Assembly (NCBI RefSeq): GCF_001043975.1
Contig: NZ_LABY01000011.1
Span: 1-52,920, forward strand
Source of the DNA: Methylobacterium variabile
Lineage (GTDB): Bacteria > Pseudomonadota > Alphaproteobacteria > Rhizobiales > Beijerinckiaceae
Direction: 5' to 3'
DNA length: 52,920 nt
Within the stretch, counting starts at the first letter, position 1. The number at the start of each line of letters is the position of its first letter. Shown piece after piece: positions 1-7,763 of the stretch. The translations under genes were made by a program, and so were the position numbers. The notes under the pieces were generated by a model that worked only from the letters and a program-made list of their open reading frames with translations, had not been told where the DNA came from and did not search any database.

Positions 1-414
1 CCGGCGGCGCCCCCCCCCGCCCCGCGCGCCGCGCCTCCCGCGCGCGCTGCGGGCCCGAACCCGCTCGGCCTCAACCCCGACAGCCCGGCCGCCCGCACCG
101 GCGCGGCGCCGCGCCGCGAGGCCGCGCCCGAGGGCGGCAAGCCCGAGGCGCCCCGCAAGACCGCGGCGCGCACGAAACCGCCCGAGAAGGTCGACACCCC
201 CGCAGCCCTCGTGCCGCCCCTGGCACCGAAGTCCGAGCCCGCCCCGAAGCCGGAGGCCCGGCCCGCGAAGGCGGCCGAGGCCGCCGCGCCCACGGCCCCG
301 GATGCCAAGTCTGCCGACGGCGGCTGGAAGACCCCGCCCGACGGCAACCGCCCGGTGCGGGTGATCGGCGGCGTCACGCAGGTCCCGGGCAAGGACGAGC
401 CCGCGAAGGATTGA
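1..414 (+). CDS. C-terminal fragment of an Ala/Pro-rich protein
   Basis: The reading frame is open from the first base and ends with TGA at 412-414, so the gene starts outside the window. The visible 137 residues are dominated by Ala, Pro, Lys and Glu and look disordered. Only the last 30 or so residues, which include GWKTPPDGNRPVRVIGG, look like a conserved tail. I recognise no domain. It could be the end of a secreted or cell-envelope protein with a proline-rich linker, but nothing here proves that. The coding assignment rests on the uninterrupted frame and typical high-GC codon use. Confidence 0.6.
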   Translation, partial: PAAPPPAPRAAPPARAAGPNPLGLNPDSPAARTGAAPRREAAPEGGKPEAPRKTAARTKPPEKVDTPAALVPPLAPKSEPAPKPEARPAKAAEAAAPTAPDAKSADGGWKTPPDGNRPVRVIGGVTQVPGKDEPAKD

Positions 415-486
415 GCGGACTGGGGACGAAGGCACCTTCGGTCTCGTCCACTTCCGCAAGTCCGCCGCCAGGTCTCACGTCCTCCC

Positions 487-524
487 CATGATCCCGGGGC
501 CGCGCAGCGGGGCCCGGGATCATG
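487..524. repeat. Palindromic repeat unit (ATCCCGGG type)
   Basis: The arms CATGATCCCGGGGCC (487-501) and GGGCCCGGGATCATG (510-524) are almost perfectly complementary around an 8-base loop. Downstream at 586-628 there is a related unit. The pair resembles REP-like elements. It could also act as the terminator of the upstream gene, although no T-run follows. Confidence 0.5.
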
Positions 525-585
525 GCCTGATGCCGCCGGAGAGGAGATCGGAACGTGTTCCGCTTCATCCTCCGACGTCGACGGT

Positions 586-628
586 CATGGATCCCGGGTT
601 CTCGCCTTCGGCAGAGCCCCGGGATGGC
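586..628. repeat. Palindromic repeat unit (ATCCCGGG type)
   Basis: The octamers ATCCCGGG (591-598) and CCCGGGAT (618-625) form the arms of a hairpin with a GC-rich loop. It shares its core with the unit at 487-524 and resembles the outer arms of the 6121-6230 element. It is therefore probably a dispersed palindromic repeat family. Confidence 0.45.
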
Positions 629-828
629 GAGGAAATTCATCGAAGTGCACACCTTCGACTCGCCCCGCGACGCGATCAGCGTCCCAGCACTCCGCCCCCG
701 CCCCGATCCGGCCCTCTAGATCGAAAGACGCGCTCGACAAGCGCTGCCATCTTCGGTTCTATCCGGCACCCCGATACCCGACCGCCTGAGGCCGGGACGG
801 CAAGAAACGGTCCCCCGGAGGAATCCAG

Positions 829-2043
829 ATGCGCTCATCCCTGACCGCTCTCGCGGCGGCGCTCGCCTGCGCGACCGCCTTCGCGGTCCCGGCCCGCGCG
901 GCCGACCCGATCAAGATCGGCGTGACCGGCCCCTATACCGGCGGCTCCTCCTCGATGGGCGTGTCGATGCGCGACGGCGTGCGGCTGGCCGCGGAGGAGA
1001 TCAACAAGAACGGCGGCGTGCTCGGGCGCAAGATCCAGCTCGTGGAGCGCGACGACGAGGCCAAGAACGAGGTCGGCGCCCAGGTCGCGCAGGAACTGAT
1101 CAACAAGGAGAAGGTCGTCGCGACGCTCGGCTTCATCAACACCGGCGTGGCGCTCGCCGCCCAGCGCTTCTACCAGGAAGCCGAGATCCCGGTGATCAAC
1201 AACGTCGCCACCGGCACGATCATCACCAACCAGTTCAACCCGCCGGACTACGACGCGAACTACGTCTTCCGCACCTCGGCCTACGACGTGCTGCAGGCCG
1301 GCATGATGGCCGACGAGGCGATCGCGCAGGGCTTCAAGAAGATCGCGATCCTGGCCGACTCGACCAATTACGGCCAGCTCGGCCGCGAAGACCTCGAGAA
1401 GTACCTCAAGGCCAAGGGCGTGAAGCCGGTCGCGGTGGAGAAGTTCAACATCAAGGACGTCGACATGACGCCCCAGCTGCTGAAGTCGCAGGCGGCGGGC
1501 GCGGACGTGATCCTGGCCTACGGCATCGGCCCGGAGCTGGCCCAGGTCGCCAACGGCATGGCCAAGCTCGGCTGGAAGGTACCGATGATCACCTCGTGGC
1601 CGGCCTCGATGCAGAGCTTCATCGATATCGCCGGGGCCAACGGCAACGGCGTGATCATGCCCCAGACCTTCATCGAGGATAAGACCCTGCCCAAGCGCAA
1701 GGCCTTCCTCGACGGCTACTACGCCACCTTCAAGGTCAACAAGATCCCGACCCCGGTGGCGGGGGCACAGGGCTACGATTCGGTGTTCCTGCTCGCCGCG
1801 GCGATCCAGCAGGCCGGCACGACCGAGGGCCCGAAGGTGCGCGCGGCGCTGGAGGACCTGAAGACCAAGGTCGAGGGCGTGGTCACCACCTACGACAAGC
1901 CCTTCACCGCGAAGGACCACAACGCCATCACCCGCAACATGGTGGTGTTCGGCAAGGTCCAGGACGGCAAGATCGTCTACGCCAAGGACGAGGACGCCAA
2001 GAACGCCGGCGTCGTGCGCATCAAGGAGAAGGCCTCGAACTGA
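829..2043 (+). CDS. ABC transporter substrate-binding protein, HAAT/LivK type
   Basis: Periplasmic solute receptor for an amide or branched-chain amino acid type ABC importer. The 404-residue product begins with a signal peptide (residues 1-24, ending PARA, then ADP). The mature protein starts IKIGVTGPYTGG, the usual first strand of the Peripla_BP_6 fold, and keeps the two-lobe pattern to the end. The start is firm because GGAGGA lies 8-9 bases upstream of the ATG. The gene heads a cluster with the permeases and ATPases at 2145-5869, so it supplies the ligand for that transporter. A strong hairpin follows the gene. The ligand cannot be told from sequence; HAAT receptors bind Leu/Ile/Val, urea, amides or aromatic acids. 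Confidence 0.9.
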   Translation: MRSSLTALAAALACATAFAVPARAADPIKIGVTGPYTGGSSSMGVSMRDGVRLAAEEINKNGGVLGRKIQLVERDDEAKNEVGAQVAQELINKEKVVATLGFINTGVALAAQRFYQEAEIPVINNVATGTIITNQFNPPDYDANYVFRTSAYDVLQAGMMADEAIAQGFKKIAILADSTNYGQLGREDLEKYLKAKGVKPVAVEKFNIKDVDMTPQLLKSQAAGADVILAYGIGPELAQVANGMAKLGWKVPMITSWPASMQSFIDIAGANGNGVIMPQTFIEDKTLPKRKAFLDGYYATFKVNKIPTPVAGAQGYDSVFLLAAAIQQAGTTEGPKVRAALEDLKTKVEGVVTTYDKPFTAKDHNAITRNMVVFGKVQDGKIVYAKDEDAKNAGVVRIKEKASN

Positions 2044-2057
2044 GCGCCCTCCCGGGG

Positions 2058-2095
2058 CCCCGCACCGGCGGGGCCCGCCCCCCGCCGGTGCGGGG
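2058..2095 (+). terminator. Strong hairpin between substrate-binding protein and LivH
   Basis: A perfect 16-base stem (2058-2073 with 2080-2095) with a 6-base loop starts 14 bases after the receptor stop codon and ends 49 bases before livH. No T-run follows. It is better read as a partial terminator or 3'-end stabiliser, which would let the receptor be made in excess over the membrane proteins. That role is inference. Confidence 0.55.
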
Positions 2096-2144
2096 TAAGT
2101 CCCCGCCAGCGCGGACGCCGCCCGTCCAGACGAGCCTTCCCCCC

Positions 2145-3017
2145 ATGCAAATCTTCCTTCAGCTGGTCGCGAGCGGCGTCGCCGTCGGCATGATCTACGC
2201 CGCGATCGCCTTCGGCTATCAGCTCACCTTCGCCACCTCGAAGACCCTGAATTTCGGTCAGGGCGAGGCCTTGATGCTCGGCGCTCTGTTCGGCCTGACG
2301 CTGGTGCCCTTCACCGGCTACTGGCTGATGCTGCCGCTCGTGCTGGTCTTCGGCTTCGCCCTCGGCGCCGTGGTCGAGCGCCTCGGCGTGCGCCCGGCGG
2401 TGAAGATCAAGTCCGAGTACGGGTGGATCATGGCCACCATCGCGCTCGGCATCATCTTCAAGAACGTAGCCGAGAACATCTGGGGCCGCGACGACCTCAA
2501 GTTCCCCTCGCCGCTCCCCGAGACGGCGATGACGGTCGGCGGCGTCCGGATCCTGCCGATGGAGCTGATGATCGTCGCCGGCGCGCTCCTGATGATGCTC
2601 GCCGTCGAGCTGTTCAACCGCCGCTCGATCTGGGGCAAAGCGGTGGTGGCGACCTCGAACGACATCGACGCCGCCGGCCTGATGGGCATCAACACCCGCA
2701 AGGTCATCACCCTGTCCTACTCGATCAGCGCCATGACGGCGGCCTTCGCGGGCGTGCTCGTCGCCCCCGTCACCCTCACGGGCGCCACGATGGGCTCGGT
2801 GCTGGCGCTCAAGGCCTTCGCCGTCGCGATCATCGGCGGCCTCGAATCGGGCCTCGGCGTCATCGTCGGCGGGCTGATCCTCGGCGTGGCCGAGACGCTG
2901 ACCGGCTTCTACATCTCGACCGGCTACAAGGACGTACCCGGCCTGATCCTGCTGCTCGCCGTGCTGGCGGTGCGCCCGGTCGGCCTGTTCGGCAAGGCCG
3001 TGATCAAGAAGGTCTGA
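2145..3017 (+). CDS. livH: Branched-chain amino acid ABC transporter permease LivH
   Basis: Inner-membrane permease subunit of the HAAT importer, 290 residues. The start MQIFLQLVASGVAVGMIYA is typical for LivH. An upstream in-frame ATG at 2088 would add 19 non-conserved Pro/Arg-rich residues and overlap the hairpin, so I prefer 2145. The protein is almost wholly hydrophobic, with about eight membrane segments. It has the LivH pattern around FGQGEALMLGA and, near the end, AVAIIGGLESGLGVIVGG, the coupling-helix region. It pairs with the LivM half of the next gene. Substrate unknown. Confidence 0.9.
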   Translation: MQIFLQLVASGVAVGMIYAAIAFGYQLTFATSKTLNFGQGEALMLGALFGLTLVPFTGYWLMLPLVLVFGFALGAVVERLGVRPAVKIKSEYGWIMATIALGIIFKNVAENIWGRDDLKFPSPLPETAMTVGGVRILPMELMIVAGALLMMLAVELFNRRSIWGKAVVATSNDIDAAGLMGINTRKVITLSYSISAMTAAFAGVLVAPVTLTGATMGSVLALKAFAVAIIGGLESGLGVIVGGLILGVAETLTGFYISTGYKDVPGLILLLAVLAVRPVGLFGKAVIKKV

Positions 3018-3027
3018 ACTCGTCCGC

Positions 3028-3062
3028 GCCGCTCCCGGAACGCGGGAGCGGCCTTCGCCCCC
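3028..3062 (+). terminator. Hairpin between livH and the LivM-LivG fusion gene
   Basis: The arms GCCGCTCCCG (3028-3037) and CGGGAGCGGC (3043-3052) form a 10-bp stem with a 5-base loop. A pyrimidine-rich stretch follows, including TCTTTTCC a little further on. It resembles an intrinsic terminator and may attenuate transcription inside the operon. Confidence 0.4.
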
Positions 3063-3087
3063 GTCTTTTCCAGGGTTCCTCACGATC

Positions 3088-5142
3088 ATGGCGCAGTCCG
3101 CCTCCGCGCCGGCCCTTGCCCGGCAAACCGCTCCGCCGGTCCCCCAAGCCGGGCTCGGCCGCTACGTCGGCCTCCTCGGGGCCGCGCTCCTCGTCGTCTT
3201 CCTGGCGGCGTTCCCGCACGTCGTCACCAGCCAGTACTACATTCATCTGCTGGTGGTGATCGCGATCTACGCGATCCTGATCCTCGGCCTCGACATCGTG
3301 GTCGGCTACACCGGCCAAGTCTCGCTGGGCCATGCCGGCCTGTTCGGCGTCGGCGCGTACGCCGCCGCCGTGCTGTTCCTCAAGTTCAAGCTCGGGCTCT
3401 GGGTGGGCCTGCTCGCCGGCATCGGCGTCACGGCGGCCTTCGGCCTGCTGCTGGCGATCCCGGCGCTCCGGGTGAGTGGCCCCTACCTCGCGATGGTGAC
3501 GCTCGCCTTCGGCACCATCATCCAGATCTTCATCAACGAGATGACGGATCTCACCAACGGCCCGCTCGGCATCACCCTGCCGCCGGCCCGCGTCCTCGAC
3601 TTCTCGCTGATCGGCATGCAGGCCCCCTGGGGCGCGGCCGGGCGCAAGCTCGAGTTCTACTATCTCGTCTGCGCCTGCCTGCTCGCCACCATCCTGGTGG
3701 TCAACCGGGTGGTGCGCTCACCCTTCGGCCGCGCCTTCGAGGCCCTGCGCGACTCGCCGATCGCCTGCGACTGCATGGGCGTCAGCGTCTACCGCTACAA
3801 GGTCTACGCCTTCGTGATCTCGGCGGCGCTGGCCGGCCTCGCCGGCGCGCTGTTCGCCTGGTCGGAGCGCTACGTCGCGCCGAACTCCTACGGCTTCGAG
3901 CTGACAGTGCTCTTCCTGCTCGCCGTCACCATGGGCGGGCGCAAGTCCCGCGCCGGGCCGCTGATCGGCGCCGCCATCATCGTGATGATGCCGAACATCC
4001 TGGCCGATATCGGCCTGGTGCGGATCATGGCCGGGCTCATCGCAGGCCTCGCCGTCGTCGTGGTCGGCCTCGCGTTCCTGCGCCGCCAAGAGAACCGCAT
4101 GACGCTGCTGATCCCGGGTGCGCTCTGCCTCGCCTTCTTCCCGGCGACCCTGGCGATGCAGTCGGTGACGGATTTCCGCCTCACCGTCTTCGGCCTGATG
4201 ATCCTGTTCGTGGTCTACTACCTGCCGGAGGGCATTGTCGGCTTCCTGCGCGAGAAGCTGCCCTTCCTGCGCCCGAGCCACACCGGCGCGACCCAGGAGC
4301 TCTCGGCCTCCGGCGAGGCGCTGATCCGCCAGGGCGGCCGCTCCGGCGCCGACCCGCTGCTCAAGGTCGAGCGCGCGGTGATGCAGTTCGGCGGCCTCAA
4401 GGCCCTCAACGAGGTCGACCTCGCGGTGCGGCCGGGCACGATCCACGGCCTCATCGGCCCGAACGGCTCGGGCAAGAGCACGATGATGAACGTGCTCACC
4501 GGCATCTACAAGCCGACCGCCGGCGGGGTGACGCTGGCCGCCGGCACCGACGCGGCCAAGCGCCTCGACGGGCGCACCCCCTCCGAGATCGCCCTGTCGG
4601 GCGTCGCCCGCACCTTCCAGAACGTCCAGCTCTTCCGGGAGATGACGGCGCTGGAGAACGTGCTGGTCGGCCTGCACCACAGCTTCCAGGGCACGCTGTT
4701 CGACGCGATCCTGGGCACGCCGAAGCGCCGGCGCGAGGAGCGCGAGGCGCGCGCCCGCGCCATGGCGATCCTCGACTTCGTCGGCCTCGGGCCGCTCGCC
4801 CAGGTCGAGGCCCGCAACCTGCCCTACGGCAAGCAGCGGCTGCTCGAGATCGGCCGGGCGCTCGCCCTCGATCCCGTGCTGCTCCTCCTCGACGAGCCGG
4901 CGGCCGGCCTCACGGCTCCCGACATCGCCGAACTCACGGTCATCATCCGCAAGATCCGCGACGCCGGCATCACGGTGATCCTGATCGAGCACCACATGGA
5001 CGTGGTGATGGGCCTGTGCGACCGCGTCAGCGTGCTCGACTTCGGCCACAAGATCGCGGAGGGCGGCGCCCGCGAGGTCCAGTCCGACCCGAAGGTCATC
5101 GAAGCCTATCTCGGCAGCCCGGTTGCCGACGCCGCGGAGTAG
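3088..5142 (+). CDS. livM/livG: Fused LivM permease-LivG ATPase of HAAT importer
   Basis: One 684-residue polypeptide combines two subunits that are separate genes in E. coli. Residues about 25-400 are a LivM-type permease with many hydrophobic segments and the motif GYTGQVSLGHAGLFGVGAYAA. Residues about 425-680 are a LivG-type ATPase: Walker A GPNGSGKST near 456, Q-loop in ARTFQNVQLF near 510, signature YGKQRLLEIGRAL near 580, Walker B LLLLDEP near 600 and H-loop IEHHMD near 635. The reading frame runs through the junction without a stop, so this is a true fusion. It lies between livH and livF, completing the transporter. Fused LivM-LivG proteins are known in some alphaproteobacteria. Confidence 0.92.
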   Translation: MAQSASAPALARQTAPPVPQAGLGRYVGLLGAALLVVFLAAFPHVVTSQYYIHLLVVIAIYAILILGLDIVVGYTGQVSLGHAGLFGVGAYAAAVLFLKFKLGLWVGLLAGIGVTAAFGLLLAIPALRVSGPYLAMVTLAFGTIIQIFINEMTDLTNGPLGITLPPARVLDFSLIGMQAPWGAAGRKLEFYYLVCACLLATILVVNRVVRSPFGRAFEALRDSPIACDCMGVSVYRYKVYAFVISAALAGLAGALFAWSERYVAPNSYGFELTVLFLLAVTMGGRKSRAGPLIGAAIIVMMPNILADIGLVRIMAGLIAGLAVVVVGLAFLRRQENRMTLLIPGALCLAFFPATLAMQSVTDFRLTVFGLMILFVVYYLPEGIVGFLREKLPFLRPSHTGATQELSASGEALIRQGGRSGADPLLKVERAVMQFGGLKALNEVDLAVRPGTIHGLIGPNGSGKSTMMNVLTGIYKPTAGGVTLAAGTDAAKRLDGRTPSEIALSGVARTFQNVQLFREMTALENVLVGLHHSFQGTLFDAILGTPKRRREEREARARAMAILDFVGLGPLAQVEARNLPYGKQRLLEIGRALALDPVLLLLDEPAAGLTAPDIAELTVIIRKIRDAGITVILIEHHMDVVMGLCDRVSVLDFGHKIAEGGAREVQSDPKVIEAYLGSPVADAAE

Positions 5143-5146
5143 ACAG

Positions 5147-5869
5147 ATGCTCGACGTCAGCGGCCTGTCGGCCGGCTACGGCCAGATCGAGGTCCTGCAC
5201 GGCCTCACCTTCTCGGTGCCCAAGGGTCAGGTCGTGACCCTGATCGGCTCCAACGGCGCCGGCAAGACCACCACGATGCGGGCGCTCTCCGGCATGATCA
5301 AGCCGCGCGCCGGCTCGATCCAGCTCAACGGCCGCGAGATCGGCGGCCTCGACAGCCACGACGTCGCCCGCACCGGCCTCGCCCACTCGCCCGAAGGGCG
5401 GCGGGTCTTCCCGACCCTCTCGGTCGAGGACAACCTGACGCTCGGCGCCTTCCCGCGCCTCACCGGCTCGCGGCCGAAGGGCGACGTCAACGCCGACCGG
5501 GAGCGGGCCTACACCCTCTTCCCGCGCCTGAAGGAGCGCCGCACCCAGCTCGCCGGCACCCTCTCGGGCGGCGAGCAGCAGATGCTCGCCATGGGCCGAG
5601 CCCTGATGCTGCGCCCGGAGATCCTGCTCCTCGACGAGCCCTCGATGGGCCTCGCGCCGAAGCTGGTGGAGGAGGTCTTCCGCATCATCCGCCGCCTGAA
5701 GGAGGAGCAGGTGACGATGCTGCTGGTCGAGCAGTTCGCCATGGCGGCTTTAGGGGTGGCGGACCACGCCTACGTCCTGGAGAACGGCCGCATCCGCTTC
5801 CAGGGCCCGGCGGCCAAGCTGCGGGACGATCCCCAGGTGCGGGCGGCATATCTGGGCGGGGGGCATTGA
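5147..5869 (+). CDS. livF: Branched-chain amino acid ABC transporter ATPase LivF
   Basis: Second cytoplasmic ATPase of the importer, 240 residues from ATG 5147, four bases after the preceding stop. A GTG-like start at 5123 would overlap the fusion gene and adds nothing conserved. Visible motifs are Walker A GSNGAGKTT, the Q-loop region with SPEGRRVFPTLSVEDNL (typical of LivF), signature LSGGEQQMLAMGRAL, Walker B ILLLDEPSMGLAP and the H-loop region LLVEQF, where LivF proteins usually have Gln in place of His. It forms a heterodimer with the LivG domain of the upstream fusion. It is the last gene of the operon, and repeat-rich sequence follows. Confidence 0.92.
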   Translation: MLDVSGLSAGYGQIEVLHGLTFSVPKGQVVTLIGSNGAGKTTTMRALSGMIKPRAGSIQLNGREIGGLDSHDVARTGLAHSPEGRRVFPTLSVEDNLTLGAFPRLTGSRPKGDVNADRERAYTLFPRLKERRTQLAGTLSGGEQQMLAMGRALMLRPEILLLDEPSMGLAPKLVEEVFRIIRRLKEEQVTMLLVEQFAMAALGVADHAYVLENGRIRFQGPAAKLRDDPQVRAAYLGGGH

Positions 5870-5964
5870 GGAGGCTGTCAGCCTCCCCTTTTCCCAGGTC
5901 CGTTCCGGACCGGCGCGCATGCTGCGTCGGCGGCATGCGGCCGGAGGAACCCGCAAGCAAACGT

Positions 5965-6022
5965 CGCGAAGCGGCCGCCTGCCTGTCTGTAAAGGTGCAG
6001 CATGCAGAGCCGCTTCGCGGCG
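5965..6022. repeat. Inverted pair of GCCGCTTCGCG repeats
   Basis: CGCGAAGCGGC (5965-5975) and GCCGCTTCGCG (6009-6019) are perfect inverted copies about 33 bases apart. The same core recurs in the larger element at 6121-6230, so the region holds at least two related palindromic units in tandem. Confidence 0.5.
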
Positions 6023-6120
6023 TCCCATTGATCCACGGCACACGGCAGTGCCCGGAGCTGCCGGACCGGCAGTCCAGCCAAGCTCCTCCCCCTTTCCCGG
6101 ACGACTGTAGCGGAGCGGAA

Positions 6121-6230
6121 GGAGATCCGGGATCCAGCGTAAGGACTCGCCGCGAAGCGGCTCTGTATGCTGCAACGTTGTAACTATAGAGCCGCTTCGC
6201 GGCACATCCTGTGCTGGATCCCGGATCTCC
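6121..6230. repeat. 110-bp palindromic element with 18-bp terminal inverted repeats
   Basis: The outer arms 6121-6138 and 6213-6230 are a perfect 18-bp inverted repeat. Inside lie a second perfect 16-bp pair (6149-6164 with 6188-6203) carrying the CCGCTTCGCGG core. The centre (about 6165-6187) is AT-richer. It contains no coding sequence. It looks like a non-autonomous palindromic element or REP doublet. It could also terminate transcription from both convergent neighbours. Confidence 0.6.
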
Positions 6231-6318
6231 TGCCACTCCGTCCCGGTCGCCCGGGACAGGGTGGCGCGAAAACTGAACGAGGCAGCCCCTCGCCACCATG
6301 GCGAGGGGCTCACCGATC

Positions 6319-7671
6319 CTACTTCGCCTTCAGGAAATCCCCCACCTCCAGCAGCACGAACTCGTTGTCGTCCACCTTGCGCGGGTCGCGGCTCGCCGAG
6401 TACGGCAGGTTGTTGTCGTTGCCGACGACGATGTGGCGGTCATCGACCTTGTCGACGTTCTCGATTGTGAGGAACGGCATGGCGAGCGCGCCGTCGGTGA
6501 GCGGCTTGCGGGCCTTCTTCGCCGGATCGGCGATGCGCATCAGGTCGATATAGCCGATCTTGCGCACCGGACCGCCCTGGTTAGCGTCGGTCATCTCGAT
6601 CTTGTAGACGCGCTTGAACTTGGCCGGGACCGAGAAGCAGTCGGATCCCTTCTGGCCCGCAGGGCAGGCGCGGTCGGCGGTGCCTTCGCCGTCGTCGCGC
6701 TCGATGATCAGGCCGGTGGTGGCGTCGAGCATGTTGAAGTCGCCGATGGCGTTGCCGTTGGCCTCGAGGGGATAGAACCACGAGCGGCCGGTCCAGGCCT
6801 GCGCCTTGGTGTCGAATTCGAGGATGCGCAGCACCTCGCGGCCGTCGCGGGTCTCGAAGGCCTTGGCCTCGGCATCCCAGAGCGGGCCCTCGAGCAGGGC
6901 GTAGAGCCGGCTGCCGTCGGGCGAGGCCGCCATGCCCTCGAAGCCCTTGGAGCGGCGGGCGTTGAACGCCACCGCGCCGCCGGGCATGGCTGGGGTCGTC
7001 ACCGCCGGGTTGTCGGGGGAGCGGACCGGCTTGCCGTTGGCCAGGGTCTCGAACACCGCCTCGACCTTGCCGGTGCGGTCGGCCTTGATCAGGAACGGGC
7101 CGAACTCCTCGCCGATCCAGATCTGGTCGCCGACGAACTGGAAGCTCTCGGGATCGAAGTCGCTGCCGGTGAGGTAGCGGCTCTCCGTCGCCTCGTTGGC
7201 GATGCGGAACGGCACCTTCTTGTCCGGATCGCGCAGGAAGATCGTCTCCAGGCGCTCGACGCCGCCCTTGTCGAAGTCGATCCTGTAGTGGTTGAGGTAG
7301 AGCATCGAATCAGGCGAGGTCGCCTTCGATCCGAAGCCGTTGTCGGTCAGCACCCAGTAGGTGCCGTCCGGCATGTGCTTGATGCCGGAATGGCCCTGGA
7401 GCGGCTGGCCCTTGAGCGGCAGCTTGAGGCTGGTCGGGCGGCCCATCGACTGGGCCTCGATCGTGCCGACCGCCTCGACGCGACGGCCGGTGGTGAACTT
7501 GCCGGGCGTGGCGAGATCCTTGGGCGCGTCCTCCGGCGTCGGCACGTAGCTCTCCGCCGGCAGCACGGCGTGGCCGGCGAGGGTAGCGGGGAAGGCCTGC
7601 GGGGCCTGCGCGAAGGCGGCGGGAGCCGCCGGCAGCAGCAGCGAGAGGGCGAGAAGGGAACGGCGCGGCAT
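6319..7671 (-). CDS. Esterase-like activity of phytase family protein, secreted
   Basis: A 450-residue exported protein. The start at 7671 (MPRRSLLALSLLLPAAPAA) gives a clear signal peptide cleaved near AFA-QAP and is preceded by GAGG. The longer in-frame start at 7722 would bury the signal peptide. The body matches the phytase-like PF13449 family: early GHSGIKHMPDGTYWVLTDNG, then a repeated pattern of short strands as in a beta-propeller, and conserved acidic patches such as IGEEFGPFLIKAD. Family members are periplasmic or extracellular and poorly characterised; some show phytase or phosphatase activity and some bind calcium. Family assignment is confident, substrate is not. It stands alone, converging on the liv operon. 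Confidence 0.8.
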   Translation of the reverse strand: MPRRSLLALSLLLPAAPAAFAQAPQAFPATLAGHAVLPAESYVPTPEDAPKDLATPGKFTTGRRVEAVGTIEAQSMGRPTSLKLPLKGQPLQGHSGIKHMPDGTYWVLTDNGFGSKATSPDSMLYLNHYRIDFDKGGVERLETIFLRDPDKKVPFRIANEATESRYLTGSDFDPESFQFVGDQIWIGEEFGPFLIKADRTGKVEAVFETLANGKPVRSPDNPAVTTPAMPGGAVAFNARRSKGFEGMAASPDGSRLYALLEGPLWDAEAKAFETRDGREVLRILEFDTKAQAWTGRSWFYPLEANGNAIGDFNMLDATTGLIIERDDGEGTADRACPAGQKGSDCFSVPAKFKRVYKIEMTDANQGGPVRKIGYIDLMRIADPAKKARKPLTDGALAMPFLTIENVDKVDDRHIVVGNDNNLPYSASRDPRKVDDNEFVLLEVGDFLKAK

Positions 7672-7763
7672 GGGATCCTCGCGGGGATGAGCGGGGCCGT
7701 TCTTGCGCGAGGTGCATGTCACCGAGGTGACGACACGCGGTATTCGCCGGGTGGGCGTTCGGC

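Larger units (their letters stand above)
415..828. other. Intergenic region with two ATCCCGGG hairpins
   Basis: This 414-base stretch lies between the partial gene and the substrate-binding protein. It holds two palindromic units built around ATCCCGGG (listed separately) and a perfect palindrome CGGAACGTGTTCCG at 549-562. A good Shine-Dalgarno, GGAGGA, lies just before the ATG at 829. I see no convincing gene. The open frames crossing the region have no recognisable product. Confidence 0.5.
5870..6318. other. Repeat-rich intergenic region between livF and a convergent gene
   Basis: This stretch of about 450 bases separates two convergent genes. The sequence GCCGCTTCGCGGC or its complement occurs four times (near 5965, 6008, 6149 and 6190) in two inverted pairs. 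It also contains a 110-bp palindromic element. I see no gene. The open frames are by-products of the palindromes. Confidence 0.55.

Noticed and set aside
549..562. GGAACGTGTTCC palindrome as an EcfG promoter
   Set aside because: GGAAC is present, but no GTT occurs 16-17 bases downstream, and the gene start is over 250 bases away.
488..844. 118-codon plus-strand frame
   Set aside because: It spans two palindromic repeats and runs into the start of the substrate-binding protein. The product has no recognisable features.
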